NCBI GenBank assembly: GCA_936450465.1
Contig: OW388305.1
Span: forward strand, 53,310,625-53,374,624
From: Gibbula magus
Taxonomy: Eukaryota > Mollusca > Gastropoda > Trochida > Trochidae
Reading direction: 5' to 3'
DNA length: 64,000 bases
Position numbers and translations under genes: made by a program. Shown here in pieces: positions 11,461 to 21,979 of the stretch (position 1 is the first letter of the stretch; every line of letters starts with the position of its first letter). A model generated the notes under the pieces. That model did no database searches. It worked only from the letters and a program-made list of their open reading frames with translations, and was not told the DNA's origin.

Positions 11461-11732
11461 TTAATATGCCAGCCACACAAGCAACTCTTCATTTTGGAAG
11501 ATAATATCTCTACATTATAGTATTACTTCTCACCGATAGCCTACTTTAGACCTACAGACTTTTAAAAATGCAACCTTATCGGACTCGTTACAGTTCTAAT
11601 GGATATGAATATATTCTATAGTTACTTCTGACACCTTTGGGTTTATTGTTCTCTGTTCCTTCCCTACAGAAGATCTGCAGACTCCGCCTCTGAAGAGGCG
11701 ATACCGGCCATCTACAGTGAGGCGACGTCACC

Positions 11733-11914
11733 ATGACGACACTCTGTGACGTCACATTTCGGGTTGGAAGTAACAGAAGCACTCTCCTTGGTCACAAGAG
11801 CGAGTTGATTCACAGCAGTCGAGTGTTTCGTGCCATGCTGTGTGGCCCTCTGGCGGAGAAAGGTCATATTGATGTCCCGGATGTAGAGTCTCAGGATTTC
11901 AGAGAGTTTCTGGA
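11733..11914 (+). CDS. BTB gene exon 1
   Basis: Encodes residues 1-60 plus two bases. It ends CTGGA followed by the donor GTAAGT (11915-11920). A pyrimidine-rich TTCCTTCCCTACAG at 11656-11669 could be the acceptor of a 5'-UTR intron. Confidence 0.85.
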
Positions 11915-13873
11915 GTAAGTTTTCAAAGTTCGTTAAATGGAGGGTTCTATCTGGGTATTTGTTGAAACGAAACGAGCGTTGTACTGAGTAATGTATTTAC
12001 ATGCCGTGATAATGAGATGGAACTGCTTGCCACTTCTATTCATCAGCACCACAGGAAAAGTGTTCGTTAAGTTATCCTTGGTGACAGAGTAATCGATACA
12101 AATGAACTCTCGATCTCACACTTGAATATTGAACGGATATGAAGTTTCATTTACTGTTGTCCTTGATATAAAACATCATTTAATATATGACATCAAACAA
12201 TAACGTATGAGTTACTGTTTTAATACCATGAACACGTTCCCCTAAAAGTCACTCTAACCAACTCTGAACACCATACATGGCAACTTCCAAACGCAAGGCA
12301 TAACTCTTGCCAGTCTGCATTACTGGCTGATTTAACCCTTGCGGTATTTCCCTCGCTTTGTCGTGTCAAGACAGTGAATAGCTGCACCAGAAATGCATAG
12401 CGGGCCTGGATTTCAAAACACAGATTTCTTAAGGAAATACTGCAAGGCCTAAGTCATCCAGTAATTTAGACTGGCAAGAGTTATACCTTGCATTGGGAAG
12501 TTGCATATATGGTTGTAAGACATAGTGTCTACAAATCATCTGCATCCCTGGTATTATGTTTCCATTTTGAATACCGAAAGTTCCAACTGTTAGACTGAAA
12601 TCATCATTCATATTCTTTCAAAATTGATTTCTGCTTTGGTAGGCCTATCTGTTCCATTTCAATCTCCTCTCTGGTGTAGGCTACTACTTTCATTGGTGTG
12701 GTCCTAGCTGCAGAACTGTAGCTATATAATCTCTTCCCCCAATACCATCGTGTTTATAAGAAGGCGACCTCAGGGTGTCAAAGAGCCATTTTTGATGAAG
12801 CAACTACAGCTAGTCCATGACACTTTACATCTCATTTCAGATTCCTTCATACGGGTTACTGTGGAATCCACCATGACAACGTGACGACCATACTGTACCT
12901 AGCCAAGAAGTACTGCGTGTGTGGACTGGAGTTCCTCTGTTTGAAGTTCCTTCACCGTGCTCTAGCTCCTGAGAATGCTTGCGTCATTATGGAACATGCC
13001 CACATATTCAATGAGAAGCATCTGCATGAACAGGCGTACCAAGTTGTCATTAACAACATTCAAACCGTCGGTGATGGGATATGTAATCTCTGCAGTGGTT
13101 GCTTTCGAAAGATTATCAATAATAGCTCTTTGACGACACATCGATTGTTCAATGCCGCCATTTTGTGGGCAGATGCCGAATGTCGTCGTCAAGGAAGGGA
13201 GATAACTCTTAAGAATATGACCTCATGCATAGAAGATGATTTTGTTATAGTTCCTGTTCTTGATGTGAAGCCAAGTGAACCAAAAGTCAAATCTAAACGG
13301 CTTTTATCTGAAGATGACTTGCAAATGTTGATGTCGTTTAGTCAACACGAGGGGGAGAACCGTTTGCTTTTCAAGAGACGCGTGAATGACAACCGTGAGA
13401 CAATAGCAGATTCATTAGTTACAGCAGATGTTATCTTATACAACAGTAACCATTCTCTAGGATCAGTTTCAGGAATTGAAAAGGCCGAAGACGGAATAGA
13501 CTTCACGTTCAACACAAATGTGATGTTGCTTAGTGTTTATTTGTACAAACCGGATGTTGACAATGCTCATGTGCGTTTGACAATTCAGAAGTTTCTTGTT
13601 CCGGTGTGCCTTGAAGACAAGGAATATGACGTCGTAGTGAGTGATAATAACGACTCGCCTTGTGTCGAAATTTGTTTGAAGCAGCCGTTGCCTGTCATGA
13701 AAGATGTGAGATATTGTATGTACGCTTCACTGGACAGAGGCTGGCCTGTATATACTGGAAAAAAGCCAAGGAGCAGTGTGACTGTTGGAGAGTGTACCGT
13801 CACCAAGCAACGCCAGGTGTATGTGGACACTGTCAATATGCTGTATGGTTTCAGAGTAGGATACTTGGTTTAA
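11733..13873 (+). CDS. BTB/POZ-BACK-PHR domain protein (BTBD6-like), 2 exons
   Basis: Two exons (11733-11914 and 12841-13873) join in frame to give 404 aa. Residues ~5-100 form a BTB/POZ fold (CDVTFRVG, HKSELIHSSRVFRAMLCG, DVPDVES, LHTGYCGIHHDNVTTILYLA). Residues ~102-185 match a BACK helix bundle (APENACVIMEHAHIFNEKHL, ILWADAECRRQG), and ~275-404 resemble a PHR beta-sandwich (VMLLSVYLYKP, VTVGECTVT, DTVNMLYGFRVGYLV). Members of this family are usually cytoplasmic Cullin-3 ubiquitin-ligase adaptors, with the BTB binding Cul3 and the PHR region a client. That role is inferred from family. The N-terminus is shorter than in most relatives; an in-frame TGA at 11691-11693 and the GTCACCATG context support this ATG. 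It could be a divergent mollusc-expanded paralogue rather than the BTBD6 orthologue. The MITE 270 bp upstream may mark the limit of the promoter. Confidence 0.88.
11915..12840 (+). other. BTB gene intron 1
   Basis: 926-bp GT-AG intron (GTAAGT to TTTCAG). It contains a 33-bp scrap of the GTTCTATC MITE (about 11936-11968) and a large fold-back repeat at 12269-12515. Confidence 0.85.
12269..12515. repeat. Fold-back element in BTB intron
   Basis: Arms of about 83 bp (12269-12351 and 12433-12515) are inverted copies sharing GGCAACTTCCA..., TAACTCTTGCCAGTCT and GTATTTCC, about 85% alike. The loop is 81 bp. It would fold into a long hairpin in the pre-mRNA. No TSD was resolved. Probably a fold-back MITE. 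Confidence 0.8.
12841..13873 (+). CDS. BTB gene exon 2
   Basis: Begins after CATTTCAG with A, completing the split GA|A codon, then FLHTGYCG. It encodes residues 61-404 and ends in TAA at 13871-13873. It is more GC-rich than the surroundings and open throughout. In-frame V75 is encoded by GTG, so this is a continuation and not a separate start. Confidence 0.88.
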
Positions 13874-13918
13874 CTGGAAGAACTCACAGATCAGTAACAG
13901 GAGTCCCGTTGTTCTTCA

Positions 13919-14092
13919 CATGAGTCACACACACGGGATTGTATTGCCGGAAAAAAACCCAGTTCCTAGGTCCAATACTTCGTTGCGATACACCCTATAC
14001 TAATAACTTATTCGTAAAGAGTATATCGTAACGTAGAATTGGACCTAGGAACTGGGTTTTTTCCAGCAATACAAGCCCCTGTGTGACTCATG
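13919..14092. repeat. Hairpin-forming inverted repeat downstream of BTB stop
   Basis: Arms of about 55 bp: CATGAGTCACACACACGGG... to ...CCTAGGTCCAAT, inverted at about 14037-14092, with only a few mismatches. It starts 45 bp after the BTB stop codon, so it is probably in the 3' UTR. Likely a small MITE. Confidence 0.85.
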
Positions 14093-14131
14093 CATGCTCG
14101 AACATGTCCATTTCTCTGAGAGGTACTTTAA

Positions 14132-14487
14132 AGGGGCAGTAGCACGTTTTCCATTGAAATAAGTCGATGAAATGTATTTAAAAAATAATGTCATAAATAG
14201 TAAAAACACCCTTCTCTTCGGTAAATCAAGTTATAAAATAAGTGTACATGGTTCCGTAAAGCCATGGGAATCGTTTTTGTCATTCGAAATAATAAAACGT
14301 GTTCACAATAAAATGGCCGCCATGTAATTTTGGTTTATAAGTAACACCGTTATTACTAGTATGGGTAATTTGTTTGTGTAATAAGATGAGTTACCCTCTA
14401 AAGTAAATATAAATGACATAAACTATCATTATGAATGGGAAATTTGAAAAAAATAAAATTTGCCAAAAAAATAGTGCTACTGCCCCT
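14132..14487. mobile_element. TTAA MITE, AGGGGCAGTAGC family, copy 2 (inverted to copy 1)
   Basis: 356 bp with TTAA flanks (14128-14131, 14488-14491). It contains AATAAA at 14291-14296, the first canonical poly(A) signal I find after the BTB stop, so the element may supply the gene's 3' end. Confidence 0.9.
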
Positions 14488-14491
14488 TTAA

Positions 14492-14957
14492 GTGTAGCTG
14501 TAAAAACCAAGTTACATGAATAATCAACTCCTTTCTTACAATAAATGCGATAAATCGTTGATAAACCACCTATAAGTACACCTCTTACTACATTCGTGCA
14601 TGTTCCAATTTCTTGGATAAAATAGACACATTAAAACGGATTTTGTATGAACACAGTCCATATGACAAATATTGCTATTGTCTCATGTACCACCGTTGGT
14701 GTTTTTTGAGAAATAATTGATGATGATGATGGTGTTATTATGATATTACATTTTGTGACATAAATGAGAACTAATACTTAAGTGGTTAACCTTCTCATTG
14801 GTCACTAGTTCCATGGACCTTATATACGGTATATATAAGGTCCCTGCTTGTTCCCACTCACTGCATTGACGCGCTGCGCTAGTCTGGGGTAAAAAAACGC
14901 GTGCTACGCGCTGCGCTGCGCTGCGTTGCTGGCGCGCTGTGTTGGTGTGGGGAGACC
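14492..14957. other. Intergenic with GCGCTGCGCT simple repeat
   Basis: Mostly unassigned. At 14868-14945 there is a short GC-rich block of GCGCTGCGCT iterations that stands out from the AT-rich surroundings. Confidence 0.5.
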
Positions 14958-14961
14958 TTAA

Positions 14962-16054
14962 AGGGAAAGTTCTATCACCGATCTATCGGCAGCATCCGCC
15001 ATCTTGGATTTTTGACATTTCTTGAAATGCAAACACGCTATTAATTTACCCAATTTTTTTTTTTTTTTAATAATAAAACCAAGGACGTATATTGGATATA
15101 GGCCTACGTCTTTGATAAAACATATACATTGATAGAACATTATAGTAACAAATGACGTATCATAAAACTAATAAACACTATGCTGTTAGGCCGTAGCGAA
15201 GTTTTCCCCACTGCAGTGCCGATGAATGGCTTCAATTCTCAATAATTACAAAATGAGTTTGTTACACTAATTTCCGCGTTTCTGATTGGACGAGAGCTCT
15301 CAAAAACCTGCTGCCATTTCTCGATGAATGCAGATAAAATGTGCTACCATACCTCGTGCATTCGTACCTTGTGACGTCACAATCCATCAGAACAAACGGT
15401 CGTGTCAGTCGGTTCTTACAACTGAGCGTAACGTTTTGATGCAAAATAAGATATACACATGTCATTTCGTTTTCAAACCTACGCTGATAACTGGAATATA
15501 CATTCCTTTTCCGAATGAGACAATTAAGTTCACCGGGAACACTTTATTTTAATAGATACAAGTCCTCAAGCTTGTTCATTCACTTGCGCTTCGCAAACGG
15601 TATCCATGTTTGAACGTCGCGTGATATGCTAATGATGAGGGTTAATCACAAATTGCGTAAATCAGATAAAACGAACCCTGATTGTATGCATGTGAATGCT
15701 GGGGAAACGAAATTGAATCCTCGGCCGTTTTAGAATAAGGATTCTTCAATTTTGATTCAGCCATTATTGTTGCGTGTAACAAGCTGCTGCCTCCCGTGAT
15801 AAATGACAAATATATTAGATTTCTGTAAATATTTAAAGAAAAACTTGTTGATTTTGTAATTATAAGGATTGTTTTACCAATCCTTAATTGTGTTTATTTT
15901 TCAACAAATGTGCGCTTGTCTTTATCAAGTTGTGAAATGTAAAGTCATCAAAGTATTAACTTCATTAATATATTTCAGTTTGACGATGTTTTAATCATAT
16001 ATTAATAGCATATATGTGTTAACGGGAATATCCTCTGGAATTTCGTTTCCACAT
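14962..16054 (-). mobile_element. TTAA MITE, GTTCTATC family, split by a second element
   Basis: Starts after TTAA (14958-14961) with AGGGAAAGTTCTATCACCG and reads in reverse as far as AATGGCTTCAATTCTCA. It resumes at about 15886 with TTTATTTTTCAACAAATGTG. The intact family copy at 54714-55145 shows these two points are contiguous. The far terminus is eroded. Confidence 0.75.
15241..15864. mobile_element. Unclassified TIR element inside the MITE
   Basis: Insertion bounded by TAATTACAAAAT on the left and its inverse ATTTTGTAATTA on the right, about 620 bp. TSD unresolved and boundaries uncertain by about 20 bp. No coding capacity. Confidence 0.6.
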
Positions 16055-16145
16055 TTCATTTGGTCGCCATATTTGTTGAAATTTAAAGAGGTGATTCGAA
16101 AGTGACGTCACTTAGAAACGAAGTGATAATGGCCCGTCGTCAGCG

Positions 16146-17600
16146 TTGAGAGGGCCGTTATCATTTGCAGTGGCCCGCTCATATAGGGGTAACGTTGTTT
16201 TTCAGGGCATTATCATTTGCAGAAGCCCGAATTCTCATACAAGTTTTAATTACAGTTGCATTATAAAAGAGAGACAAAGGATAAGAGCCAGAAAAGCTCG
16301 CCCTCCTCTTCCTTCAATACTGCTTTCAAACATTAGATCCTTACGGCAACAATTTTCAGAACTTGAACTGAATGTGAGATATTTGTATGAATACAGGGGA
16401 TCGTGCTTATTGTGCTTCACGGAAACGTGGTTAAATGACACAATCTCTGAAGATTCATTGCGTATCCAAGGATTCAACGATCCCATCAGATTGGACAGGG
16501 ACAATGACATCACCGGGAAGAAAGTTGGTGGCGGAGTGTGTATATACATTAATGAACGATGGTGCAGTAATTATACTGTAAGAGCGAGATGGTGCACGGA
16601 AGATATTGAACTGTTATCCCTATCAATGAGGCCTACATATTTGCCTAGAGAGTTCGGTCAAATCTTTACAACGGTTGTTTACATACATCCGAAAGCAAAC
16701 CCCAACAAAGCGGCCGATGTACTGTCCGCTCACATCAATAAGCTAGAAACAATTTCACCTGATGCACCAAAATTGATTCTGGGAGATTTCAATGGCTGTG
16801 TTTTAAATAAACTTCTTCCGCATTACCACCAATATGTCACTTGCCTCACACGGAATAGAAAAAGCCTGGATCTGTGCTACGGAAACATTAAAGACGCTTA
16901 TAAATCTTATGCTAAACAACCACTTGGTCAGTCAGATCATAACTCTGTCTATCTTGTACCCCAGTACAAACAAAAACTGAAAGCTCAAAAGCCAATTATA
17001 AAATCTGTTCAAGTTTGGAATAAAGAATCTCTGGACCAACTCAAGGGCTGCTTTGACTGTACTGCGTGGGAAACCTTCTGTGAAACATCTACTGATTTGG
17101 ATGAGCTGAACAATCTTGTAACAGATTACATTAAATTTTGTATTGATGACATTATTCCGTCCAAAACGGTAAAGATCTTCCCTAATAATAAACCGTGGGT
17201 CAGTATTGAGCTGAAAGGACTCCTTCATGAAAAGAAGCGTGCTTTCTGCTCAGGCGACAGAATACGAGTGAAAGAGATTCAACGGGATATCAAACGTGTA
17301 ACAAAAAAGTGCAAACTTGAGTATAAAGATAAAATTGAGAAGGAATTCCGATGTAACAATTTGAAAGCAGCGTGGAACGGAATTAAAACTATGATTGGTA
17401 ACGATAGTAAAAATAAGTCTTTTAACAAGCAAAACGATGTTTCATTTGCTAGTGATCTTAATCAATTCTATTCTAGGTTTGATATACATGACTTCACCCA
17501 GAGTAGGAGTGCTTTCATTCAAAGCCTGCCCGAAGACGATGACTTAGTCATAACGGATACTGATGTAATGTTAGCATTTAGAAAGATAAACATTAATTAG
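16146..17600 (+). pseudogene. LINE endonuclease region
   Basis: 484-codon open stretch. Apurinic/apyrimidinic endonuclease motifs appear in order: LLSNIRSLRQQ (N), FTETWLND (E), GGGVCIYIN, LILGDFNGC (D,N), GQSDHNSVYL (SDH). The catalytic motifs look intact here. Then come the linker KIFPNNKPWV and a basic helix region. The frame ends at TAG 17598-17600, after which the RT continues in another frame (KASGPDGVPG). Confidence 0.88.
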
Positions 17601-18675
17601 GAAAGCTAGTGGCCCGGATGGAGTACCTGGCATTGCACTTCGGGAATGTTGTGAACAGCAGATGGGATTTTCAGAGTGATGTTTCAGATGTCTGTTGACA
17701 CCCATCATATACCAACAATATGTAAAACGTCACATACAATCCCAGTTCCGAAAAAGTCCAAACCTTCAGTCCTTCATGACTACCGCCCAGTGGCTCTAAC
17801 CCCAATAATCATGAAATGTTTCGAGCGTATTATCCTGAACCTAATTAGACAAAATACTGGACATCTATTGGACCCTCTTCAGTTTGCTTATAGGGCTGGA
17901 CGCGGTGTTGAGGATGCACTCATTTCTCTTTTGCATAAGATCTATATTCACCTAGAGAATTCAAAATCATATGTAAGAATACTATTTGCAGACTTTTCTT
18001 CTGCCTTTAATACAATCCAGCCACATCTTATGATAACAAAATAATTCCACATGGGAGTAAACAGTAACATCATCAAATGGATAGAAGCTTTCTTGGTTAA
18101 TCGTCCTCAACGTGTTCGAGTGAATTCTACACTCTCTGATACCAATCTCCTAAGTACCGGTGCTCCTCAAGGATGTGTCCTGTCTCCTGTCCTCTTCACT
18201 CTCTATACAAATGACTGTGTATCTCAACTATCCTCTTGTTTGAATTTCAAATTTGCAGATGATGCTGCTTCGGTGGGCTTTATTCATCAGTCGTAGAGAA
18301 AATATTGAATCGTTCATTATATGGTGTAAAGAATATTTCCTTTCTCTGAATATTAGTAAAACAAAGGAAATGATAATTGATTTCCGTACGAAAAAGGAAA
18401 ACCTAGAGCCAGTTAATATTGACGGGCAGGAAGTTGAAATAGTAGACGAGTATAAATATCTGGGTACGATAATTGACAACAAACTTTCATGGAAAACTAA
18501 TTCACATCGTGTACATGCAATGGCACAACAAATGTTTTTCTTCCTGCGAAAATTACGATCTTTTGATGTAGACCGCAGTATTCTGAGATTATTCTACCAA
18601 ACTTTTATCAATAGCATTCTGACTTTCTGCTTCCATGCATGGTATGGAAATCTTCCTCTAAGACAAAAAGATTGA
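17601..18675 (+). pseudogene. LINE reverse-transcriptase region, frameshifted
   Basis: RT motifs are spread over at least three frames: GPDGVPG (17613 on), DYRPVALTPIIMKCFERII, LQFAYRAGRGVEDAL, motif A LFADFSSAFNTIQ, motif B TGAPQGCVLSPVLF, motif C FADDA (about 18258), motif D KTKEMIIDFRTKK, motif E YKYLGTIIDNKLSW. Stops at 18042, 18294 and 18673 and a frameshift after FADDA show it cannot make an active enzyme. Confidence 0.9.
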
Positions 18676-18962
18676 CAAAATTGTAAACACCTCCAGTAAA
18701 ATTTGCGGCTTCAATTTTGAGCATCTTTCATTCCAGTTTGATTCTAGAGTTAAAAAGAAGGCACTAGCCATTCAATCAGACCCACCGCACTTTCTAAATG
18801 AATATTATGAATTTCTACCATCTGGACGACGTTTCAAAATCTGGCATTAAAAAACTAACAGAGCATCAAAATCGTTTGTCCCATACAGTATAAAAATTCT
18901 AAACCTTCACACCAAATAGCAATTATGTAACTCTTGAAACACGACATGGTTGATTAAAGTAT

Positions 18963-18963
<1 letters not shown>

Positions 18964-19016
<53 letters not shown>
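18964..19016. repeat. (TA)n microsatellite in LINE 3' UTR
   Basis: About 53 bp of uninterrupted TA. The sister LINE end at 9352-9576 has only a short ATAGGTATATG here, so the tract expanded in this copy. Confidence 0.95.
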
Positions 19017-19020
<4 letters not shown>

Positions 19021-19443
19021 ATATTTAGTACCCATCAACACAATGTATGTTATTATTGTTTTGGTTTTTTATATTGTATTCATATATTGTTATTTTGTAT
19101 TGATTCTACCAAAGACTCTTTGAGTGTAAGATGAATTTGCCATCTGGGATAATTAGGAGATAAACCTACTAAATGCAACTAATGAAAGTCACTGATAAGT
19201 ATTTTTTCTTGAAAATAAAGTCTTATGAACGCAATAGTTTCGAAATTAATAACATAAAATAGTGTATGCGGTACAAACCGAAAGACACTTTGATTTACGG
19301 TGTACCGAACCGAAAGCAAAATACAACAAATTCAAATTATGTAGACCTAATTGTAAACGGTTCAGCCTCTACAGACCGTTACTAGATCTATAATAAAGAT
19401 GTTGCTGAACCCCTGACGGGAAACCATCTAGCGGAGGTACATA

Positions 19444-19932
19444 CAGAGTGATGCAAAAAGTAATCGGACGGTGACGTTATTTCCAAAGACTTGCATGTTA
19501 ATTTAGTCTTTGATAAATAATTTTCATGAAATAAATTCTGGTTGGATCAATGTCAAAAATTCCAGCTTGATTGGAAAACATCTCAGCTTGAAGTACATAA
19601 TTTGGATTAAATTTTCCGACGACAATTGAACAAATGTCATCCGATTTACCTACGTGTGTACATTAAATAAAAACGAGTCCCATAGATCGCCATGTTAAAT
19701 GTTTTCACAACTATGTATATATGTTGATGAAATTACTGTCATTTCCTATATATAAAACGGAAAATTAAACATGAATTATGAGGATGTAGCCAAGATGATT
19801 CCTCACTAACGTGATAAATGTGAATAGGATCAGACAAAAATCCTATCTATGAAAATTATTTATCCCAGACTAAATCAACATGTAAGTCTATGGAAATGAC
19901 GTCACCGTCCGAATACTTTTTGCACGACTCTG
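19444..19932. mobile_element. Tc1/mariner-like MITE (CAGAGTGATGCAAAAAG), copy 1
   Basis: 489 bp with TA on both sides (19442-19443, 19933-19934). Long inverted ends CAGAGTGATGCAAAAAGTA run on through GTCTATGGAAATGACG-like sequence. Copy 2 at 33590-35326 contains a Helitron-like insertion. No ORF. Confidence 0.85.
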
Positions 19933-20057
19933 TAGCTCTTATGTACAGTGAAAACGATAGGGAGAACGGAATACCGCTATGTTGTTCTCTGAGCTACAAG
20001 TAGAACCGTCAAACCACCTGATTCAGCATCCAGTCTGACTACCACCGCACTACTCCT

Positions 20058-20649
20058 GGCCCATGTTCAAGAGAGGTTTCAAAGTAATCGCTCACTGAAC
20101 GCGATTGCTCAATGTAGCGCTACGTAGCAATTACAATTCTTTATTCTCGAAAAACCACCATGGTGGTACAAGAGCATATTTACAAGATGTGATATAATAT
20201 AAATACAAATATTGATTCAAAACAACAGATAGTCGAAATCTAAATAGTGACATGGTTCGTTCTAACAAGAGAGGAGAGATGTACAATATATTTTGATAAA
20301 TTAATTAAGTCTTGGGTTTTTTAGTAGATAACATTGTTATGAATTTTGATATAGTCGGAAAAGATGTTAGAATACTAGGTAAATATTGTGTTCTCAAATT
20401 ATCAAGGGCTACACAATTAAACATGTAATGAAACTCATCTGCAATGCTTTTAGACGTGCATAATTTACGCGTTCTTTCATCTCTTGGAACATTATACCAG
20501 CGGCCCGTCTCGATAGGTAAACTATAGCAAGGCGAACAAACTAAGAGGAAGTTGCACCGTGTCGTTCAAGAGAGAATGAGCGCTACTTGAGCGCTACATT
20601 GAGCAATCAATGAGCGATTATAAGTGCTCGCTGTTATGGAACGGAGCCC
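20058..20649. mobile_element. MITE, GCTCCGTTCCATAACAG family, split by a LINE
   Basis: The two parts (20058-20130 and 20525-20649) together match the intact 195-bp copy at 27172-27366. The break is a clean LINE insertion with a 6-bp TSD (TAGCAA). Confidence 0.82.
20131..20524 (-). pseudogene. 5'-truncated LINE (RT C-terminus and 3' UTR)
   Basis: On the minus strand from about 20524: LPIETGRWYNVPRDERTRKL, then C-x-SKSIADEFHYMFNC, a C-terminal zinc-knuckle-like region of LINE ORF2, followed by a 3' end AGAATAAAGAATTGTAA. It is flanked by TAGCAA at 20125-20130 and 20525-20530, the target-site duplication inside the MITE. It is a different LINE family from the one at 16146-19160. Confidence 0.85.
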
Positions 20650-20651
20650 GG

Positions 20652-21412
20652 CTTCCCGGTGGTGATTATAACTTATATAACTTGTATTGTGTAGTCAAGG
20701 AATATATACACATATATCCTATATCAATCCTTTGTATAGTACAATATGGTCATCATCCAATATTTACAAGCGTATCATTTGGAAACAGGGTTACATATTC
20801 AGACATATCATTCATAGAATCGACAATTTGAAGTATACATCAAAATAAAATGGGAAAGTAAAATAATTTAGTGACTCTAAAACAAATACAGAGAGGCTTA
20901 TATATTATGGGTAGGTTGTGATTCTGGATATAGAAGTGTCCAGTGATGTCATTTTTTTAAATATAATTTCCATTTTAAATTGTGTGTAGAATTTTTTGTT
21001 ACATGCGTTGAGAGCGTGTATACACATATAAATATATACATACACATAAGAGAGCAGGGTACAGACAAAAGACAATAGTGTAATACAACATGTTAATTGA
21101 CAGAAATGCCGGTTAATTGTGTCAGTTATGTACAAAGTAGTTTCAGCATGAAGTATTTTATGAATGCTTCATTGAAATGTCGGAGTAATACTATCAGTAT
21201 CTATTTAAGTATTGTCACTTTCTAGTAAAGTGGCTAAATCTTTCTTCTTTTTTTATATTAATAAACCTTTCAGCATAAAATAGGTCTTTAGCAATGTAAG
21301 AAATCGTGTTAAATATATATCCTGTTTAAGGCTTGTAATATAAAACATTTTCTTTGCAAGAAGTAGAATGTGATTCAGCACTTGGTTTTGTGAAAACATT
21401 TCAAACAAGTAG
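20652..21412. other. Intergenic, nothing recognised
   Basis: AT-rich. The plus frame 20610-20831 and minus frame 20905-21135 have no recognisable signature. Confidence 0.4.
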
Positions 21413-21916
21413 TTGTCACTAAGGTGACATGATCCCCCGCCGCAAATTTATACTTCAAAATTGAAAAATAATGTAAAGATCACCAAAACTGTCCGTCGAA
21501 CATGTTGAAAAATTCAAAGTTCAACTGTGACCTTGAGAATAATTTCAAGGTCACCAAAATCGAATCAGTCCTTTGTCTTCCTTAGGAGGTGCTTTGTGTA
21601 AGATATGATGAAATTCTGGTGAATGGTTCTTGAGTTATCCCGCTGACAAGCTTTACATGTACATTATCACTTCGAAAAATTCCAAGTTCCACTATGACCT
21701 TGAGAATAACGTCAAGGTCACCAAAATCTAATCAGCTCGTCGCCTTTCCTTGGAGAAACTATGTGTAAGAAATGAAGAGAATCCAGGGAATGATTCTTGA
21801 GAAATCTCGCTGACAAGGATAAAATGACAAAGTTTCATTGTGACCTTGAAATGAAGGTCAAGGTCACAAACCTCTGTAGGACCATTACTCTTCCCATGAT
21901 GAACCGATATGCAAAA
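21413..21916. mobile_element. Helitron-like (Pearl/HINE-type) element, 3' part lost
   Basis: Begins with the palindromic TTGTCACTAAGGTGACA then TGATCCCCCGCC, comparable to TGAGCATGGCTCA...TACCCCCG at 34052. Inside are about three degenerate tandem units (167- and ~146-bp spacing) carrying gaccttgag...caaggtcacc. Tandem-repeat cores are known in mollusc Helitron-related Pearl elements. The right end runs into a MULE-MITE fragment. The classification is an inference. Confidence 0.6.
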
Positions 21917-21979
21917 TATCCCAGGGGTGATATAGCAGAGAGTAACGGAGCATATGTAAAACTCTGGGTACCCGAGGAT
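21917..21979. mobile_element. MULE-like MITE, single terminal arm
   Basis: Matches the 3' terminal arm of 6985-7378 (GGTGATATAG...GGAGCATAT...CCCGAGGATG). The rest of the element is absent. Confidence 0.75.

Larger units (their letters stand above)
16146..19160 (+). mobile_element. Near full-length non-LTR retrotransposon (APE-RT LINE), decayed
   Basis: One polyprotein-like ORF broken by several frameshifts and stops: endonuclease part 16146-17600, RT part about 17600-18675, C-terminal tail to about 18862, then a 3' UTR to about 19160 that matches 9352-9576. Domain order (APE endonuclease, RT, no RNase H seen) and C-terminal SGRRFKIWH...KTNRASKSFVPYSI fit the Jockey supergroup (CR1/L2/Rex1-like). 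The clade is not fixed. A (TA)n tract has expanded in the 3' UTR. The true 5' end is uncertain, and sequence before about 16240 may belong to another repeat. Confidence 0.88.

Noticed and set aside
13585..13836. Minus-strand frame inside BTB exon 2 (and 12962-13192)
   Set aside because: Shadows of the strongly supported plus-strand exon.
15328..15552. 74-codon plus frame as a gene
   Set aside because: It lies inside a TIR-bounded insertion within a MITE and has no domain signature.
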